In this document: positions 1 through 8,182 of the stretch, in pieces
Layout: the number at the start of each line of letters is the position of its first letter
Position numbering within the stretch: the stretch's first letter is position 1
NCBI GenBank assembly: GCA_964492775.1
Contig: CAZBLH010000031.1
Location: 1-19,233, forward strand
Source: WRDS01 sp964492775
GTDB lineage: Bacteria; Actinomycetota; Coriobacteriia; Anaerosomatales; PHET01
Direction of reading: 5' to 3'
Length of the DNA stretch: 19,233 nucleotides
Translations under genes and position numbers: made by a program
Notes under the pieces: model-generated
The model's database searches: none
The model's input: the letters and a program-made list of their open reading frames with translations, nothing else
Told to the model about the DNA's origin: nothing

Positions 1-1219
1 GTTTGAACTCCTTGACCGGCGGCACCTTCGCCATCTCGCGCTCGACATCCGCGTCGGGCACGGCAACCCAGTAGTCCCGAACGGCCTCGCCCTTCGAGAA
101 GGCGACGAACAGCCCGTTGACCGTGGACTCCTGCGTCGGCCACCCGAAGCCAAAGTTGTACGCGACAGCGAGAAGCACGCCGAAAACCACGACGCCGATG
201 CCGACCAGCAACGCCGTCTTGCCCCAGCCACCCCTTGCTGCCCGCTCGCTACGGCCGGCCTCGCGGGAAAGCGCCTTCATCTCGTCTTCGCTGCGGGCGA
301 AGAAGTCGCTTACGGCCTCTTCGTCGCCGAAGCCGAGGTCCGCTGCGATCTGCGCGGCGTCGACCACGTCCCGCTCACCGCGGTCGAGCTCGAACGCCTC
401 GCCCTCGTCGGCAGCAAGTGCCTCAAGCTCGCCGGCTGCCCATCCGTCCGGCTGATCGGGGATCTGCTCAGGCACCACCGGCGGCATCTCGCCTGTGACC
501 CAGCCCTCGATGACCTCAGCCGTCGGGGTGATCGCCGACTTCGACGCCTCAAAGTCGGCTGCGGCCGCCTCAGACAGCTTATGTCCGTGCAGGCCAGTGG
601 ACTTCTCGAACGCCTTGACGGCGTCGGCGTGCTGGCCCAGAGCGGTGTACGCTTGGCCGAGATTGGCGAGGGCCTTGCCCCGGCTGCGGTACTCCTCGAA
701 GCCGAGCGCAGCCTGATATGCGTCGACCGCATCTCGCGGACGATCGAGCGCCATGAAGCACAGTCCGAGGTTCACGAGCGCCTTGCTGGGCTCGGGGTTC
801 GCCTCATCGAGGGCCGCTCGGCGATAGGCGCCCGCAGCCTCCTCGATCTTGCCACGCTCCATCTGAACGGTGGCTATCCCCTGCCACGCCTTGTAAGGCG
901 TTTCGTAGTCATCGGCAGCGAGCGCCGCCTCGTACTCGGAGATCGCCATGCCCAGCTCGCCGAGCGAGCGGTAGGCGCCACCGAGGTTTCCATGCACTGC
1001 GCCATGCCGGCCGTAGCCCTCGTCGGCGAGCGCGTGTCGGTAGACGGTGATTGCGTCAGCGTAGCGCCGCAGGCGCATCAGCGCGTTGCCGGCCATGTGG
1101 TAGGCCTTGCCGTTGCCCTCCGCGCCGCGTCCCGCCGAGGCCAGGAACGTCTTAGCCGCGTTCCGGTAATCGCCGGCGTCGTATGCGCGCTGAGCCTCTT
1201 CGAACTTCGCCGAGTCCAC
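1..1219 (-). CDS. TPR-repeat membrane protein, 3' end cut by window edge
   Basis: An open frame of 406 codons runs from a GTG at 1219 to the window edge with no stop. The GTG lies 6 bases after the TAG of the cyclophilin gene, and a GGAG at -9 inside that gene's end fits as ribosome binding site. The N-terminal 215 residues hold about five or six tetratricopeptide units of the A-x-x-x-L-G-x-x-Y...A-x-x-x-Y-x-x-A-L type (roughly residues 4-33, 39-68, 74-104, 108-141, 145-176, 181-212). An acidic region (about 240-320) follows, then one hydrophobic helix (about 334-355) and the start of a domain beyond it. The TPRs are therefore probably cytoplasmic with a single-pass anchor. TPR domains generally mediate protein-protein contacts; the partner and specific role are unknown. 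It is probably co-transcribed with the upstream peptidyl-prolyl isomerase. Confidence 0.82.
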   Translation of the reverse strand, partial: MDSAKFEEAQRAYDAGDYRNAAKTFLASAGRGAEGNGKAYHMAGNALMRLRRYADAITVYRHALADEGYGRHGAVHGNLGGAYRSLGELGMAISEYEAALAADDYETPYKAWQGIATVQMERGKIEEAAGAYRRAALDEANPEPSKALVNLGLCFMALDRPRDAVDAYQAALGFEEYRSRGKALANLGQAYTALGQHADAVKAFEKSTGLHGHKLSEAAAADFEASKSAITPTAEVIEGWVTGEMPPVVPEQIPDQPDGWAAGELEALAADEGEAFELDRGERDVVDAAQIAADLGFGDEEAVSDFFARSEDEMKALSREAGRSERAARGGWGKTALLVGIGVVVFGVLLAVAYNFGFGWPTQESTVNGLFVAFSKGEAVRDYWVAVPDADVEREMAKVPPVKEFK

Positions 1220-1225
1220 TTGCCG

Positions 1226-1957
1226 CTACTCCGTCTTGCCAGTGATCTCGATGCTCAGGATCTCGTCACCGATTCCAAGAGCCTTCATCACATCCATGCC
1301 CTCAGTGATCTGGCCAAACACCGTGTAGCTACCATCGAGCTGCGGGAGCGGCGCGAGAGCGAAGTAGAACTGCGACCCTGCCGAGTCCGGCATCTGCGAA
1401 CGCGCCATGCCAAGCGCTCCCTCGGCATGCTTGTTGGGGTTGATGGCCGGGTCGTACTCGGCCTTGATGGTGTACCCGGGGCCACCCGTGCCGAGCGGCT
1501 GCTCGCCAGGTCTGATCTGCCCAGTCTCCTGTCGATACGCCATGTCAACGACACCCTCGGAAGAGAGCGCCTTCGAGTTCGGGTCGCCGCCCTGGACCAC
1601 GAAGCCCGGCACGTACCGGTGGAACTTCGTACCGTCGTAGAAGCCCTTCTCGGCAAGCTCGACGAAGTTGCCGACATGGATCGGCGCGTCATCGCCGAAG
1701 AGCTTGACGGTCACGTCACCCTTCGACGTCTTGATGAGTGCGGTCTCGCTGCCGTTTGGCTGGTAGCTCGGCGTGTACAAGGAGCCCTCCGATGCTGTAG
1801 TAGACCCGTCGTTACCCTCCGGTGCCGTGGCCGACTGCCCGCTGGAACCGGAATCCGCGCCTGTGTCTCCGCCACCCCCGGAGCACCCCGATACCACGAG
1901 AAACGCCGCTATCACGAGTGCAAACACGAGTACTCGCAGGCTCGGTGTCCGGTACAT
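1226..1957 (-). CDS. Cyclophilin-type peptidyl-prolyl cis-trans isomerase, lipoprotein
   Basis: A 243-residue protein. Residues 1-25 form a lipoprotein signal peptide: a basic start (MYRTPSLR), a hydrophobic core and the lipobox V-S-G-C, followed by a Gly/Ser/Asp-rich linker to about residue 65. The cyclophilin domain then shows F-H-R-Y-V-P-G-F-V-V-Q-G-G-D-P, which includes the catalytic Arg of the family, then G-S-Q-F-Y-F and L-D-G-S-Y-T-V-F-G. The usual Trp before L-D-G is Gln. It should catalyse proline isomerisation of exported proteins at the outer face of the membrane. The ATG at 1957 is chosen because it directly starts the signal peptide; a GGAGG lies 13 bases upstream, and a TTG one codon earlier is possible. 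In-frame ATGs further upstream would put about 28 non-signal residues before it. The TPR gene follows closely downstream. Confidence 0.92.
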   Translation of the reverse strand: MYRTPSLRVLVFALVIAAFLVVSGCSGGGGDTGADSGSSGQSATAPEGNDGSTTASEGSLYTPSYQPNGSETALIKTSKGDVTVKLFGDDAPIHVGNFVELAEKGFYDGTKFHRYVPGFVVQGGDPNSKALSSEGVVDMAYRQETGQIRPGEQPLGTGGPGYTIKAEYDPAINPNKHAEGALGMARSQMPDSAGSQFYFALAPLPQLDGSYTVFGQITEGMDVMKALGIGDEILSIEITGKTE

Positions 1958-2025
1958 CAAAGGCGCAATACCTCCATGCAACAGCCCGCACGCTCTGGCG
2001 TGCGCGGCAGATGGCGTACCAACGG

Positions 2026-2054
2026 ATTCTATCAGCCACACTCCCCAGTGATAA
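2026..2054 (-). promoter_or_regulatory. Probable sigma70-type promoter of the cyclophilin gene
   Basis: On the minus strand the -35 TTATCA (2049-2054) and the -10 TAGAAT (2026-2031) are separated by 17 bases. The -10 is preceded by TGA, an extended -10 context. The predicted transcription start is near 2019, giving a leader of about 60 bases before the ATG at 1957. This was found by eye only. Confidence 0.5.
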
Positions 2055-2180
2055 GGAGTCCCTCGCGTACCGCTTTAAGAGTAGACTGTAGCGCCAAGGG
2101 ACCGCGGGGGAAGCGCAGCGACTCCCGCTTCGACATCGGACACCACAACGGCGTGGGGTCCGTCATGAATCCGGGAGGCG

Positions 2181-4250
2181 ATGTACTTGGGAGCGCCAAG
2201 CACTGAGAAGGTCCGCAACGTCGTTCTCGTCGGCCACGGCGGTGCGGGGAAGACATCTCTCGCCGAGGCGATGCTCTTCGTCTCCGGAACGACAAAACGA
2301 CTCGGCACGGTCGACGACGGGCACTCGAACCTCGACTACGACGCCGAGGAGATCAAGCGCAAGTTCTCCATCAACCTCTCGATTGCGCCTATCGTTCACG
2401 ACGGCGTGAAGATCAATGTGATCGACACCCCCGGCTACGCCGACTTCATCGGTGACGCCATCGCCGGCATGGAGGCCGCCGAGATGGCGCTGTTCGTCGT
2501 CGACGCGGTCGCAGGCCCACAGGTGCAGACCGAGAGGCTTTGGAAGATCGCAGGCGAGATGGGCATCTCCCGGGCCGTGTTCGTGAACCGGCTCGACAAA
2601 GAGCACGCGGACTTCAACGCAGTCATGAACGCGCTTTCCGAGAAGTTCGGCGAGCGCGTGGTACCGGTGCAGCTGCCGATCGGTGCCGAGGCTGACTTCA
2701 AAGGCGTTGTCGACATCATCCGCATGAAGGCATACCTCCACGACGCCGACGGTGAGCACCTCGAAGAGATCCCCGCCGACCTCACCGCCGATGTCGAAGC
2801 CGCACGCGAGATGCTCGCCGACAAGACGGCCGAGGCCGACGACGAGCTGATGATGAAGTACCTCGAGGGCGAGCCGCTCACCCAAGAGGACCTCGAGCGG
2901 CTGCTCGGGCTCGCAATCGCGCAGTCAATGGTGATTCCGGTTTTCGTCGGCTCGGCGGCAACGTTGCAGGGCGTGGAAGACCTCATGGACGAGATCGTGA
3001 CCTTCTTCCCCGAGCCAACCGCTCATGCGCCCATGCAGACGGTCGACGGCAAAGAGGTCCCGTTCTCAACCGACGGAGAGGTCAGCGCACACGTCTTCAA
3101 GACCCTGAGTGACCCCTACGTGGGCCGCATCAACTTCGTGAAGGTAGTATCGGGAACGCTTGCTCCCGGAAGCGAACTCGTCAACTCCCGCACCGGCAAG
3201 AAGGAGCGGATCGCCCACGTCTTCAAGATGACGGGCAAGGAGACCGAGAGCATCGACGGCGCGCCCGCGGGCGACATCGCAGTCCTCACCAAGCTCGCCG
3301 ATGTGCTGACCAACGACACGCTGTCGGCCAAGGGCGACATCTCGTTCGCCTCGATGCCCCTGCCGGAGCCGCTATACCCCGTCGCGATCGTCGCCAAGAC
3401 CAAGGCCGATGAGGACAAGCTGGGTTCGGCGCTCAAGGGCATCGTCGACGAGGACCCGGCGCTCACCCTGAAGCGTGATGAGGAGACTCGCCAGACGGTC
3501 CTGTCCGGCATGGGCGACACCGCAATCGACGTCGTCCTCTCTCGCCTGCATGAGCGCTTCCACGTCGAGGCCGAGACGGTTGACCTGCGCATCCCGTATC
3601 GCGAGACGATCCGGAAGACCGCGCAGGCGCAAGGCCGCCACAAGAAGCAGACCGGTGGCTCGGGACAGTTCGCCGACTGCTGGCTCCGCATCGAACCCAA
3701 CCCCGGCGCGGGCTACGAGTTCATCGACGAGATCGTTGGCGGCAAGATCTCCAAGCCCTACATCGTCGCCATCGACAAGGGCGTCCAGGACACCATGGCC
3801 CAGGGCGCAATCGCCGGATACCCCGTCCAGGACGTGAAGGTTGCCGTCTACGACGGCTCGATGCACGCCGTGGACAGTAACGAGATGGCGTTCAAGACAG
3901 CGGCTCGCATCGGCTTCCGTGCAGCTGCCGAGAAGGCCGACCCGGTTATCCTCGAGCCGATCGCCACGCTCGAGATCGAGGTCCCCGACGCCTACGCCGG
4001 CGCCATCATGGGCGACATCAGCTCGATCCGCGGCCGGGTGCTCGGTATGGACGCCCCTGCCCCCGGAGTCCAGGTCATCCGCGCACAGGCGCCCTACGCC
4101 GAGGTGGTGCACTACTCGACGCACCTCCGCGCCCTCTCAAGCGGCACGGGGACCTACAAGATCTCAATCGACTCCTACGAGCAGGTGCCCGGAGACGTCC
4201 AGAAGCGACTCGTTGAGGCGTACCAGAAGGAACGTGCCGAGGGGCATTAG
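2181..4250 (+). CDS. EF-G-like translational GTPase (EF-G2-like family)
   Basis: A 689-residue protein of EF-G length. The GTPase domain (about 1-265) has a P-loop G-H-G-G-A-G-K-T (18-25) and N-R-L-D (136-139) as G4. It lacks the R-G-I-T-I switch I of canonical FusA, and its G3 is D-T-P-G-Y, where canonical EF-G has D-T-P-G-H. Domains II-V follow; domain IV includes the K-Q-T-G-G-S-G-Q-F-A segment typical of EF-Gs. These traits match the EF-G-like second family, not the housekeeping factor that normally sits in the rpsL-rpsG-fusA-tuf operon, and no such genes flank it. Its function is unclear and GTP hydrolysis may be weak or absent. GGGAGG lies only 2 bases before the ATG at 2181. An in-frame TTG at 2187 has better spacing (8), so the true start may be two codons later. 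Confidence 0.93.
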   Translation: MYLGAPSTEKVRNVVLVGHGGAGKTSLAEAMLFVSGTTKRLGTVDDGHSNLDYDAEEIKRKFSINLSIAPIVHDGVKINVIDTPGYADFIGDAIAGMEAAEMALFVVDAVAGPQVQTERLWKIAGEMGISRAVFVNRLDKEHADFNAVMNALSEKFGERVVPVQLPIGAEADFKGVVDIIRMKAYLHDADGEHLEEIPADLTADVEAAREMLADKTAEADDELMMKYLEGEPLTQEDLERLLGLAIAQSMVIPVFVGSAATLQGVEDLMDEIVTFFPEPTAHAPMQTVDGKEVPFSTDGEVSAHVFKTLSDPYVGRINFVKVVSGTLAPGSELVNSRTGKKERIAHVFKMTGKETESIDGAPAGDIAVLTKLADVLTNDTLSAKGDISFASMPLPEPLYPVAIVAKTKADEDKLGSALKGIVDEDPALTLKRDEETRQTVLSGMGDTAIDVVLSRLHERFHVEAETVDLRIPYRETIRKTAQAQGRHKKQTGGSGQFADCWLRIEPNPGAGYEFIDEIVGGKISKPYIVAIDKGVQDTMAQGAIAGYPVQDVKVAVYDGSMHAVDSNEMAFKTAARIGFRAAAEKADPVILEPIATLEIEVPDAYAGAIMGDISSIRGRVLGMDAPAPGVQVIRAQAPYAEVVHYSTHLRALSSGTGTYKISIDSYEQVPGDVQKRLVEAYQKERAEGH

Positions 4251-4280
4251 CACAAGGCCCCTTGCGCATCAGAACCACCC

Positions 4281-4311
4281 AGAACGGGACCGGCCACGCC
4301 GGTCCCGTTCT
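4281..4311 (+). terminator. Strong hairpin after the EF-G-like gene
   Basis: A perfect inverted repeat, AGAACGGGACCGGC with loop CAC and its complement, gives a 14-bp stem 30 bases after the stop codon. No U-tract follows, only GTCGTC, which is common for terminators in high-GC genomes. Confidence 0.7.
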
Positions 4312-4380
4312 GTCGTCTGCGGCGAATTCGGTGGGACCGTGGGCGCCAGGCGGCATCGTGCGCGGCCCCAAGAACACATA

Positions 4381-4409
4381 CACCCCGCGCCGCCAAATGG
4401 CCCGGGGTG
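4381..4409 (-). terminator. Probable terminator of tRNA-Arg
   Basis: The arms CACCCCG (4381-4387) and CGGGGTG (4403-4409) pair, with an inner GCC/GGC pairing around AAAT. The hairpin lies 17 bases downstream of the tRNA 3' end on the minus strand and is followed by the T-rich TATGTGTTCTT. Confidence 0.55.
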
Positions 4410-4425
4410 ATCGTCTAAGCGAAGT

Positions 4426-4501
4426 TGGCGCCCTCTGCAGGATTCGAACCTGCGGCCTTCTGCTCCGGAGGCAGACGCTCTATCCACTGAGCTAAGAGGG
4501 C
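4426..4501 (-). tRNA. tRNA-Arg (anticodon CCG), CCA encoded
   Basis: On the minus strand the 7-bp acceptor GCCCTCT/AGAGGGC closes a full cloverleaf. The D-arm is TAGCTCAGTGGATAGAGC. The anticodon stem-loop is TCTGC-CTCCGGA-GCAGA with CCG at positions 34-36, which reads the Arg codon CGG. The T-arm is GCAGG-TTCGAAT-CCTGC. The discriminator G at 4429 is followed by a genomically encoded CCA (4428-4426). The tRNA body without CCA is 73 nt. Confidence 0.96.
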
Positions 4502-4514
4502 GTAGCGAGAACGC

Positions 4515-4544
4515 ACTGTACCACAGGAGGCGCATCCCACCCAA
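4515..4544 (-). promoter_or_regulatory. Probable promoter of tRNA-Arg
   Basis: On the minus strand the -35 TTGGGT (4539-4544) and the -10 TACAGT (4515-4520) are 18 bases apart. TGG directly before the -10 gives an extended -10 element. Transcription would start about 7 bases before the mature tRNA 5' end. Confidence 0.5.
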
Positions 4545-4627
4545 GACGCAGAGGCGGCCTGATACCGCACGTCGCACGCGACGACCTGCTGCGGTATGCT
4601 TCGTCCGACCCCGGGTCAGGAGCCAAG

Positions 4628-5533
4628 TTGCCAAGCACAGACACGCTACTGATCGTCAATCCGTACGCAAAACATGGCGAGACGTCGAAGCTGCTTCCCG
4701 TCATCGAACAGCTGCTTCTCAATCTGCCTCACGACACCATCATCACGACGTCGCCCGGACACGCCGCCGAGATCGCCGAGACCCAAGGCGCGGGTAGAAA
4801 CCTCGTCGTCGCAGTCGGCGGCGACGGAACGGTGCACGAGGTGCTCAACGGGCTGATGCGGATCCCTGCCGAGAAACGCCCGGCACTTGGGCTCCTACCG
4901 ACGGGGTCTGGCAATGACTCGCGCAGAACGCTCGGCATCTCCACCGATCTCGCGCAGGCTGCGCTTACCCTCGCCACCGGCAAGCGGCGCGCGATAGACG
5001 TGGGTGTCTGCAACGACGTGTACTTCAGTAACAGCTTCGCCGCGGGGCTCGATGCGCGGGTGACGGCCAAGGCAGTCGAGTACAAGGTCACGACCGGTCG
5101 CTCAGGCCTCTGGCTCTACCTCACCGCGCTGATTCAGGTGCTCTTCAACGATCTGTATCCCATCCGGGTAGACCTCACGTTCGATGGTGAGCGGCCGCAG
5201 CACCGCGAGCTCCTCATTGTCGCGATGACCATCGGCGAGACCTACGGGGGTGGCTTCCGAATCACTCCTGGAGCAATTCCGGACGACGGGCTGTTCGAGG
5301 TCTGCACCATCGATCCGCTCAGCCTGCACCAGGCACTCGTCCGTCTGCCGCTCGTGATTCTGGGCAAACATACTGGCCTGCAGGTCGTGAACATGTCGCG
5401 GCATCACTCGGCAGTGATCGAGAGCGCCGAGCCGATACCGGCACAGGTCGACGGCGAGGTGCTTGTCGGTAACCGTTTCGAGGTGTCCATACTGCCCAGA
5501 GCCATCGAGTGCATCGTTCCCCGGGAGGACTGA
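4628..5533 (+). CDS. Diacylglycerol-kinase-family lipid kinase (YegS/DagK type)
   Basis: A 301-residue protein starting at TTG 4628, with AGGAG five bases upstream. The N-terminal catalytic domain opens with L-L-I-V-N-P-Y-A and has the nucleotide-binding signature G-G-D-G-T-V-H-E-V-L-N-G-L (about residues 63-75), then L-P-T-G-S-G-N-D. The C-terminal beta-sandwich domain contains G-G-G-F-R-I-T-P-G-A and V-D-G-E. Members phosphorylate diacylglycerol or related lipids with ATP at the cytoplasmic membrane face, returning diacylglycerol to phosphatidic acid. The exact lipid cannot be read from sequence. The stop codon lies just before or overlaps the start of the PlsY-like gene, so both genes probably share an operon that joins phosphatidate recycling and synthesis. 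Confidence 0.9.
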   Translation: MPSTDTLLIVNPYAKHGETSKLLPVIEQLLLNLPHDTIITTSPGHAAEIAETQGAGRNLVVAVGGDGTVHEVLNGLMRIPAEKRPALGLLPTGSGNDSRRTLGISTDLAQAALTLATGKRRAIDVGVCNDVYFSNSFAAGLDARVTAKAVEYKVTTGRSGLWLYLTALIQVLFNDLYPIRVDLTFDGERPQHRELLIVAMTIGETYGGGFRITPGAIPDDGLFEVCTIDPLSLHQALVRLPLVILGKHTGLQVVNMSRHHSAVIESAEPIPAQVDGEVLVGNRFEVSILPRAIECIVPRED

Positions 5534-5547
5534 TGGAGGCAACGCGC

Positions 5548-6240
5548 ATGGCAGCACCACTGCTGGTACTCGTGCTTACGTATCTGGTGGGCTCGATCCC
5601 GTTCGCTTACATCATCGTACGCGCGGTGACCGGTGAGGACATCACCACGCATGGCACCGGCAACGTGGGCGCCATGAACGTACGGCGTTCAACCGGCTCT
5701 TGGGCGTGGTTCACAGTCGCCATGCTCTCAGACGCGCTCAAGGGCATCGTGCCCGTCGCGGTCGTGAAAGCCCTCAGCGGATTCGGTGCGGCCTTCTTAG
5801 CACCAACAACGGTCACCCTCGGCCCGCTCGGCAGTGAGACCGCATGGGCGTACGCGATGGTCTGGGCTGCAGTCGCCGGAGCAGTGATCGGACATAACTA
5901 CTCGGCTTGGATGGCGCTGCTGAAAAAGGAGTTCCACCGCACCGGAAAGGGCCTCGCCACGGGCGGGGGCGCGCTTCTCGCCTACGACTGGCGCTACTGC
6001 GTTGCAGTCGTGGTCGTCGGTCTCGCGGTCATCGCGATCACCCGGTACATGATGGCCGGCCAGGTTGCAGCCGCTGCAACACTGCCGGTGACGGCCTTCG
6101 CGCTTTCCTCGGCGGACTGGCCGTTCGCGCTCGGGATGGGCGTTATCGTGTACGCAGCTCACCACAAGCGCTTCATCGGGCTACTGCAAGGCAAGGAGCC
6201 CCGCTTGTACGTAAATGACCGCATGGGGCCCCGCGGCTGA
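5548..6240 (+). CDS. PlsY-like glycerol-3-phosphate acyltransferase (divergent)
   Basis: About 230 residues, strongly hydrophobic, with several membrane helices. PlsY transfers the acyl group of acyl-phosphate to glycerol-3-phosphate to give lysophosphatidate. The family motifs are present but altered. Motif 1 is G-S-I-P-F-A-Y near residue 14. Motif 2 is H-G-T-G-N-V-G-A-M-N-V-R-R-S-T-G, where the family has GSGN..GATN. Motif 3 is G-H-N-Y-S-A-W followed by F-H-R-T-G-K-G-L-A-T, where the family has FKGGKGVAT. The start at ATG 5548 has GGAGG eight bases upstream and gives the usual short N-terminus. An ATG at 5533 overlapping the previous stop (TGATG) is the alternative. The function is probable, but substitutions in the substrate loops leave room for a related acyltransferase role. 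Confidence 0.8.
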   Translation: MAAPLLVLVLTYLVGSIPFAYIIVRAVTGEDITTHGTGNVGAMNVRRSTGSWAWFTVAMLSDALKGIVPVAVVKALSGFGAAFLAPTTVTLGPLGSETAWAYAMVWAAVAGAVIGHNYSAWMALLKKEFHRTGKGLATGGGALLAYDWRYCVAVVVVGLAVIAITRYMMAGQVAAAATLPVTAFALSSADWPFALGMGVIVYAAHHKRFIGLLQGKEPRLYVNDRMGPRG

Positions 6241-6252
6241 GCCACGGGGCCC
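6226..6252. terminator. Bidirectional terminator-like hairpin between convergent genes
   Basis: The arms GGGCCCCG (6226-6233) and CGGGGCCC (6245-6252) pair perfectly, with an inner GGC/GCC pairing around TGA. The hairpin overlaps the stop of the PlsY-like gene and lies 15 bases past the stop of the ferredoxin gene, so it can serve both convergent transcripts. Confidence 0.6.
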
Positions 6253-6266
6253 GGAAGAAGTGATGA

Positions 6267-6443
6267 TCAGTCCATGGTGATTGCGCCGTTGGGGCACGAA
6301 TCCACGCAGATGCCGCACTCGGTGCAATCGTCGGGGCGATTCAGCTTCGCGATTTCCTCGAGGTCGTAGCAGCCCTGCGGGCACTCGTCCACGCAGATGC
6401 CACACGCGGTGCAGTAATCCGGATTGACGGTCGGAACTGACAT
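6267..6443 (-). CDS. 2[4Fe-4S] ferredoxin
   Basis: A 58-residue protein with two CxxCxxCxxxC-type motifs, C-T-A-C-G-I-C-V-D-E-C-P (about residues 12-23) and C-T-E-C-G-I-C-V-D-S-C-P (about 41-52). This is a bacterial-type low-potential electron carrier with two [4Fe-4S] clusters in the cytoplasm. The ATG at 6443 has AAAGGA seven bases upstream and gives the usual compact N-terminus (MSVPTVNPDYC). A longer frame upstream has no ribosome site and is basic and unrelated to ferredoxins. The gene has its own promoter candidate and is separated by 147 bases from the gene before it. Its redox partner is not identifiable from position; the hydrogenase about 10 kb away is membrane-linked and does not obviously use it. 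Confidence 0.95.
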   Translation of the reverse strand: MSVPTVNPDYCTACGICVDECPQGCYDLEEIAKLNRPDDCTECGICVDSCPNGAITMD

Positions 6444-6497
6444 GGAGCCGTCCTTTCGATACTTCCGCTTTCGCGAGCGGATACCGGCAGTTCGGGC

Positions 6498-6525
6498 ATG
6501 ATACCGCATGGTAGCTGCGGGGCAA
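6498..6525 (-). promoter_or_regulatory. Probable promoter of the ferredoxin gene
   Basis: On the minus strand the -35 TTGCCC (6520-6525) and the -10 TATCAT (6498-6503) are separated by 16 bases. They are about 55 bases upstream of the ferredoxin ATG, in an otherwise gene-free 147-base gap. Confidence 0.5.
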
Positions 6526-6590
6526 GCTCCCGTCTCCCACAGAGGCGTGCCTGACAGAAGCCAGCTCCAGGCAACCAGACCGGCCGAGCC

Positions 6591-8171
6591 TCAGCGGACC
6601 TTGTCCGCAACCTCGGCGGGGTCCCAGAAGCAGAACGGGTACGTCCGGTCCGAGAAGACCTCGGACGCCTCGCGCTGTTCCTCCAAGGCCTGAAGCTCCC
6701 TCTCGTACTCGGCCCGCAGCGGTTCGACCATCTCGACCAGCTCTCGGTTGACCTCGCGAATCTGCAGCCCGAGCGCCTTCCTGTCCGCGCCCTCTTTGGC
6801 GATCTCGCGCACGAGACGAGCCTTCTCTGCAACGAGGCCGAGTGTCCGCTCCCGCTCGGCAGCATTGGCGAAGCTCACCTCGCCGAGCGCCTGATCGGGG
6901 TTGTGGTCGAGCCGGTTCAGCCGCTCGCGCGCGGCCGAGACATCAGCCTCCGACACGAGCCGCATCCCGAGCGGCAGATAGAGCGTGAGCGAGGCCGTCG
7001 CGTAGCCGAGAGGCTCATCGATACGGAAGTAGCGCCGGCAGATCTCGTCGGTGACTCGGTCGTAGCGAGCGCCGCCCAGCCCGTGGACGAACAGGTCGCA
7101 CACGAACATGCGGGCGAACATGGTGAGCGCGAGCGCCTTGGGGGCGATGAGCGCATCGAGCCCCGGAATCACGCTCGCCGCCGAGCGGGCATCCACGGGC
7201 AGCAGCGCGATTCCGCTCGCGTCCGTCGTCAGGGCGACGCCATCTGCCACGCGCTCGGCCCAGAGCGTTTCGCGCACTCCGTCGCGTATCACCCACAGCG
7301 GCAACTCCACCCGGCCGGAATCCGCCACGTTCAGGTCCGGAACCGGCTGAGCTGCCGAGCGGACGCGGGCCAGCAGACGGTACTCCGCGAGCGCCGAGTT
7401 GTAGGCCTCGGCGAAGCGGGGCGCATCGCACGCAATCGCTGCCACGAAGGCGCTGAACGCCTGTGTGCGAGCGAGCCAGGACACCGGCACCTCGGCGTAG
7501 TCGGTCCCGGCCGGCGCCTCGTAGCGCCGACGCGCAATGGTGACTGCTTCGGCGAGGTTCTCCGCCTCGCGGCTTGCCGAGATCAGGACCTCGCAGAACG
7601 CCGAGAAATGCCGCCGGAGCGCCGGCGCTGGCAGTGTCGCGAGCATCTCGTCGCCGACCTGACAGAACTCCTCCACCGCATCATCGGATGGTGCGGGTGC
7701 GGTCAGGTAGCACCCATTCGCGGTGCCGACCGCCAGGTACTGGCGGCAACGGCGGACGGTCGGGCTTAGGCATGGCGCGGTGACGGCGACAGACTTGAAT
7801 CCGTCGGTGTCGACCACGATGTCGACGGCGGAGGCGCCCGTCTCATCGCCGAATCGTTGCATCAGGAAGTCCTTCACCCACACCCCAGGATGGTAGAGCT
7901 CCGGCTGATGCCCCGTGACGATCAGCGGCGCGTCAACATCCCCGAGCGGCCGCACGCTCACGCCAAGCTTTGCCGAGAAGGACGTCGCCGCATCAAGCGC
8001 CTCGGAACGAGCAAGCCTGCGGAACTCGCCGACGGGAATCCCCGCTACGTCGAAATCCCAGGCATCGGCCCTGGCCCGGTTCGCCTCGGCAAGCGCGGCC
8101 CACTCGGCGAACGGAGGCTCTGTCAGCAGTTCGCCGTGACCAGCAGGGGTCGTCGTCTTGGCCTGCTTCAT
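6591..8171 (-). CDS. BshC-like protein (distant), function unproven
   Basis: A 526-residue protein; B. subtilis BshC, the cysteine-adding enzyme of bacillithiol synthesis, is of similar size. Residues about 86-100 read T-G-H-Q-P-E-L-Y-H-P-G-V-W-V-K. This resembles the T-G-Q-Q-x-G-L-x-x-G-P-x-Y-x-x-x-K segment of BshC in position and pattern but is clearly a different subfamily. The middle has V-D-T-D-G-F where BshC has a conserved acidic/His region. The C-terminal 70 residues are strongly charged and probably coiled coil, as in BshC, but the end is Y-P-F-C-F-W-D-P instead of the BshC tail. The start at ATG 8171 has AGGTG eight bases upstream and lies 11 bases after the stop of a BshB-like deacetylase gene. 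That pairing supports a ligase-like role in a thiol or amino-sugar pathway, but this is inference. Confidence 0.7.
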   Translation of the reverse strand: MKQAKTTTPAGHGELLTEPPFAEWAALAEANRARADAWDFDVAGIPVGEFRRLARSEALDAATSFSAKLGVSVRPLGDVDAPLIVTGHQPELYHPGVWVKDFLMQRFGDETGASAVDIVVDTDGFKSVAVTAPCLSPTVRRCRQYLAVGTANGCYLTAPAPSDDAVEEFCQVGDEMLATLPAPALRRHFSAFCEVLISASREAENLAEAVTIARRRYEAPAGTDYAEVPVSWLARTQAFSAFVAAIACDAPRFAEAYNSALAEYRLLARVRSAAQPVPDLNVADSGRVELPLWVIRDGVRETLWAERVADGVALTTDASGIALLPVDARSAASVIPGLDALIAPKALALTMFARMFVCDLFVHGLGGARYDRVTDEICRRYFRIDEPLGYATASLTLYLPLGMRLVSEADVSAARERLNRLDHNPDQALGEVSFANAAERERTLGLVAEKARLVREIAKEGADRKALGLQIREVNRELVEMVEPLRAEYERELQALEEQREASEVFSDRTYPFCFWDPAEVADKVR

Positions 8172-8182
8172 CGTGGCAACAC

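Noticed and set aside
581..2206. 541-codon open frame on the plus strand
   Set aside because: It is antisense to the TPR and cyclophilin genes, whose domains are clear. Its product is a low-complexity Arg/Val/Leu-rich sequence without a recognisable fold, typical of GC-rich antisense frames.
2163..4124. Minus-strand frames of 240 and 250 codons inside the EF-G-like gene
   Set aside because: They are shadow frames of a gene whose GTPase and EF-G domains are continuous.
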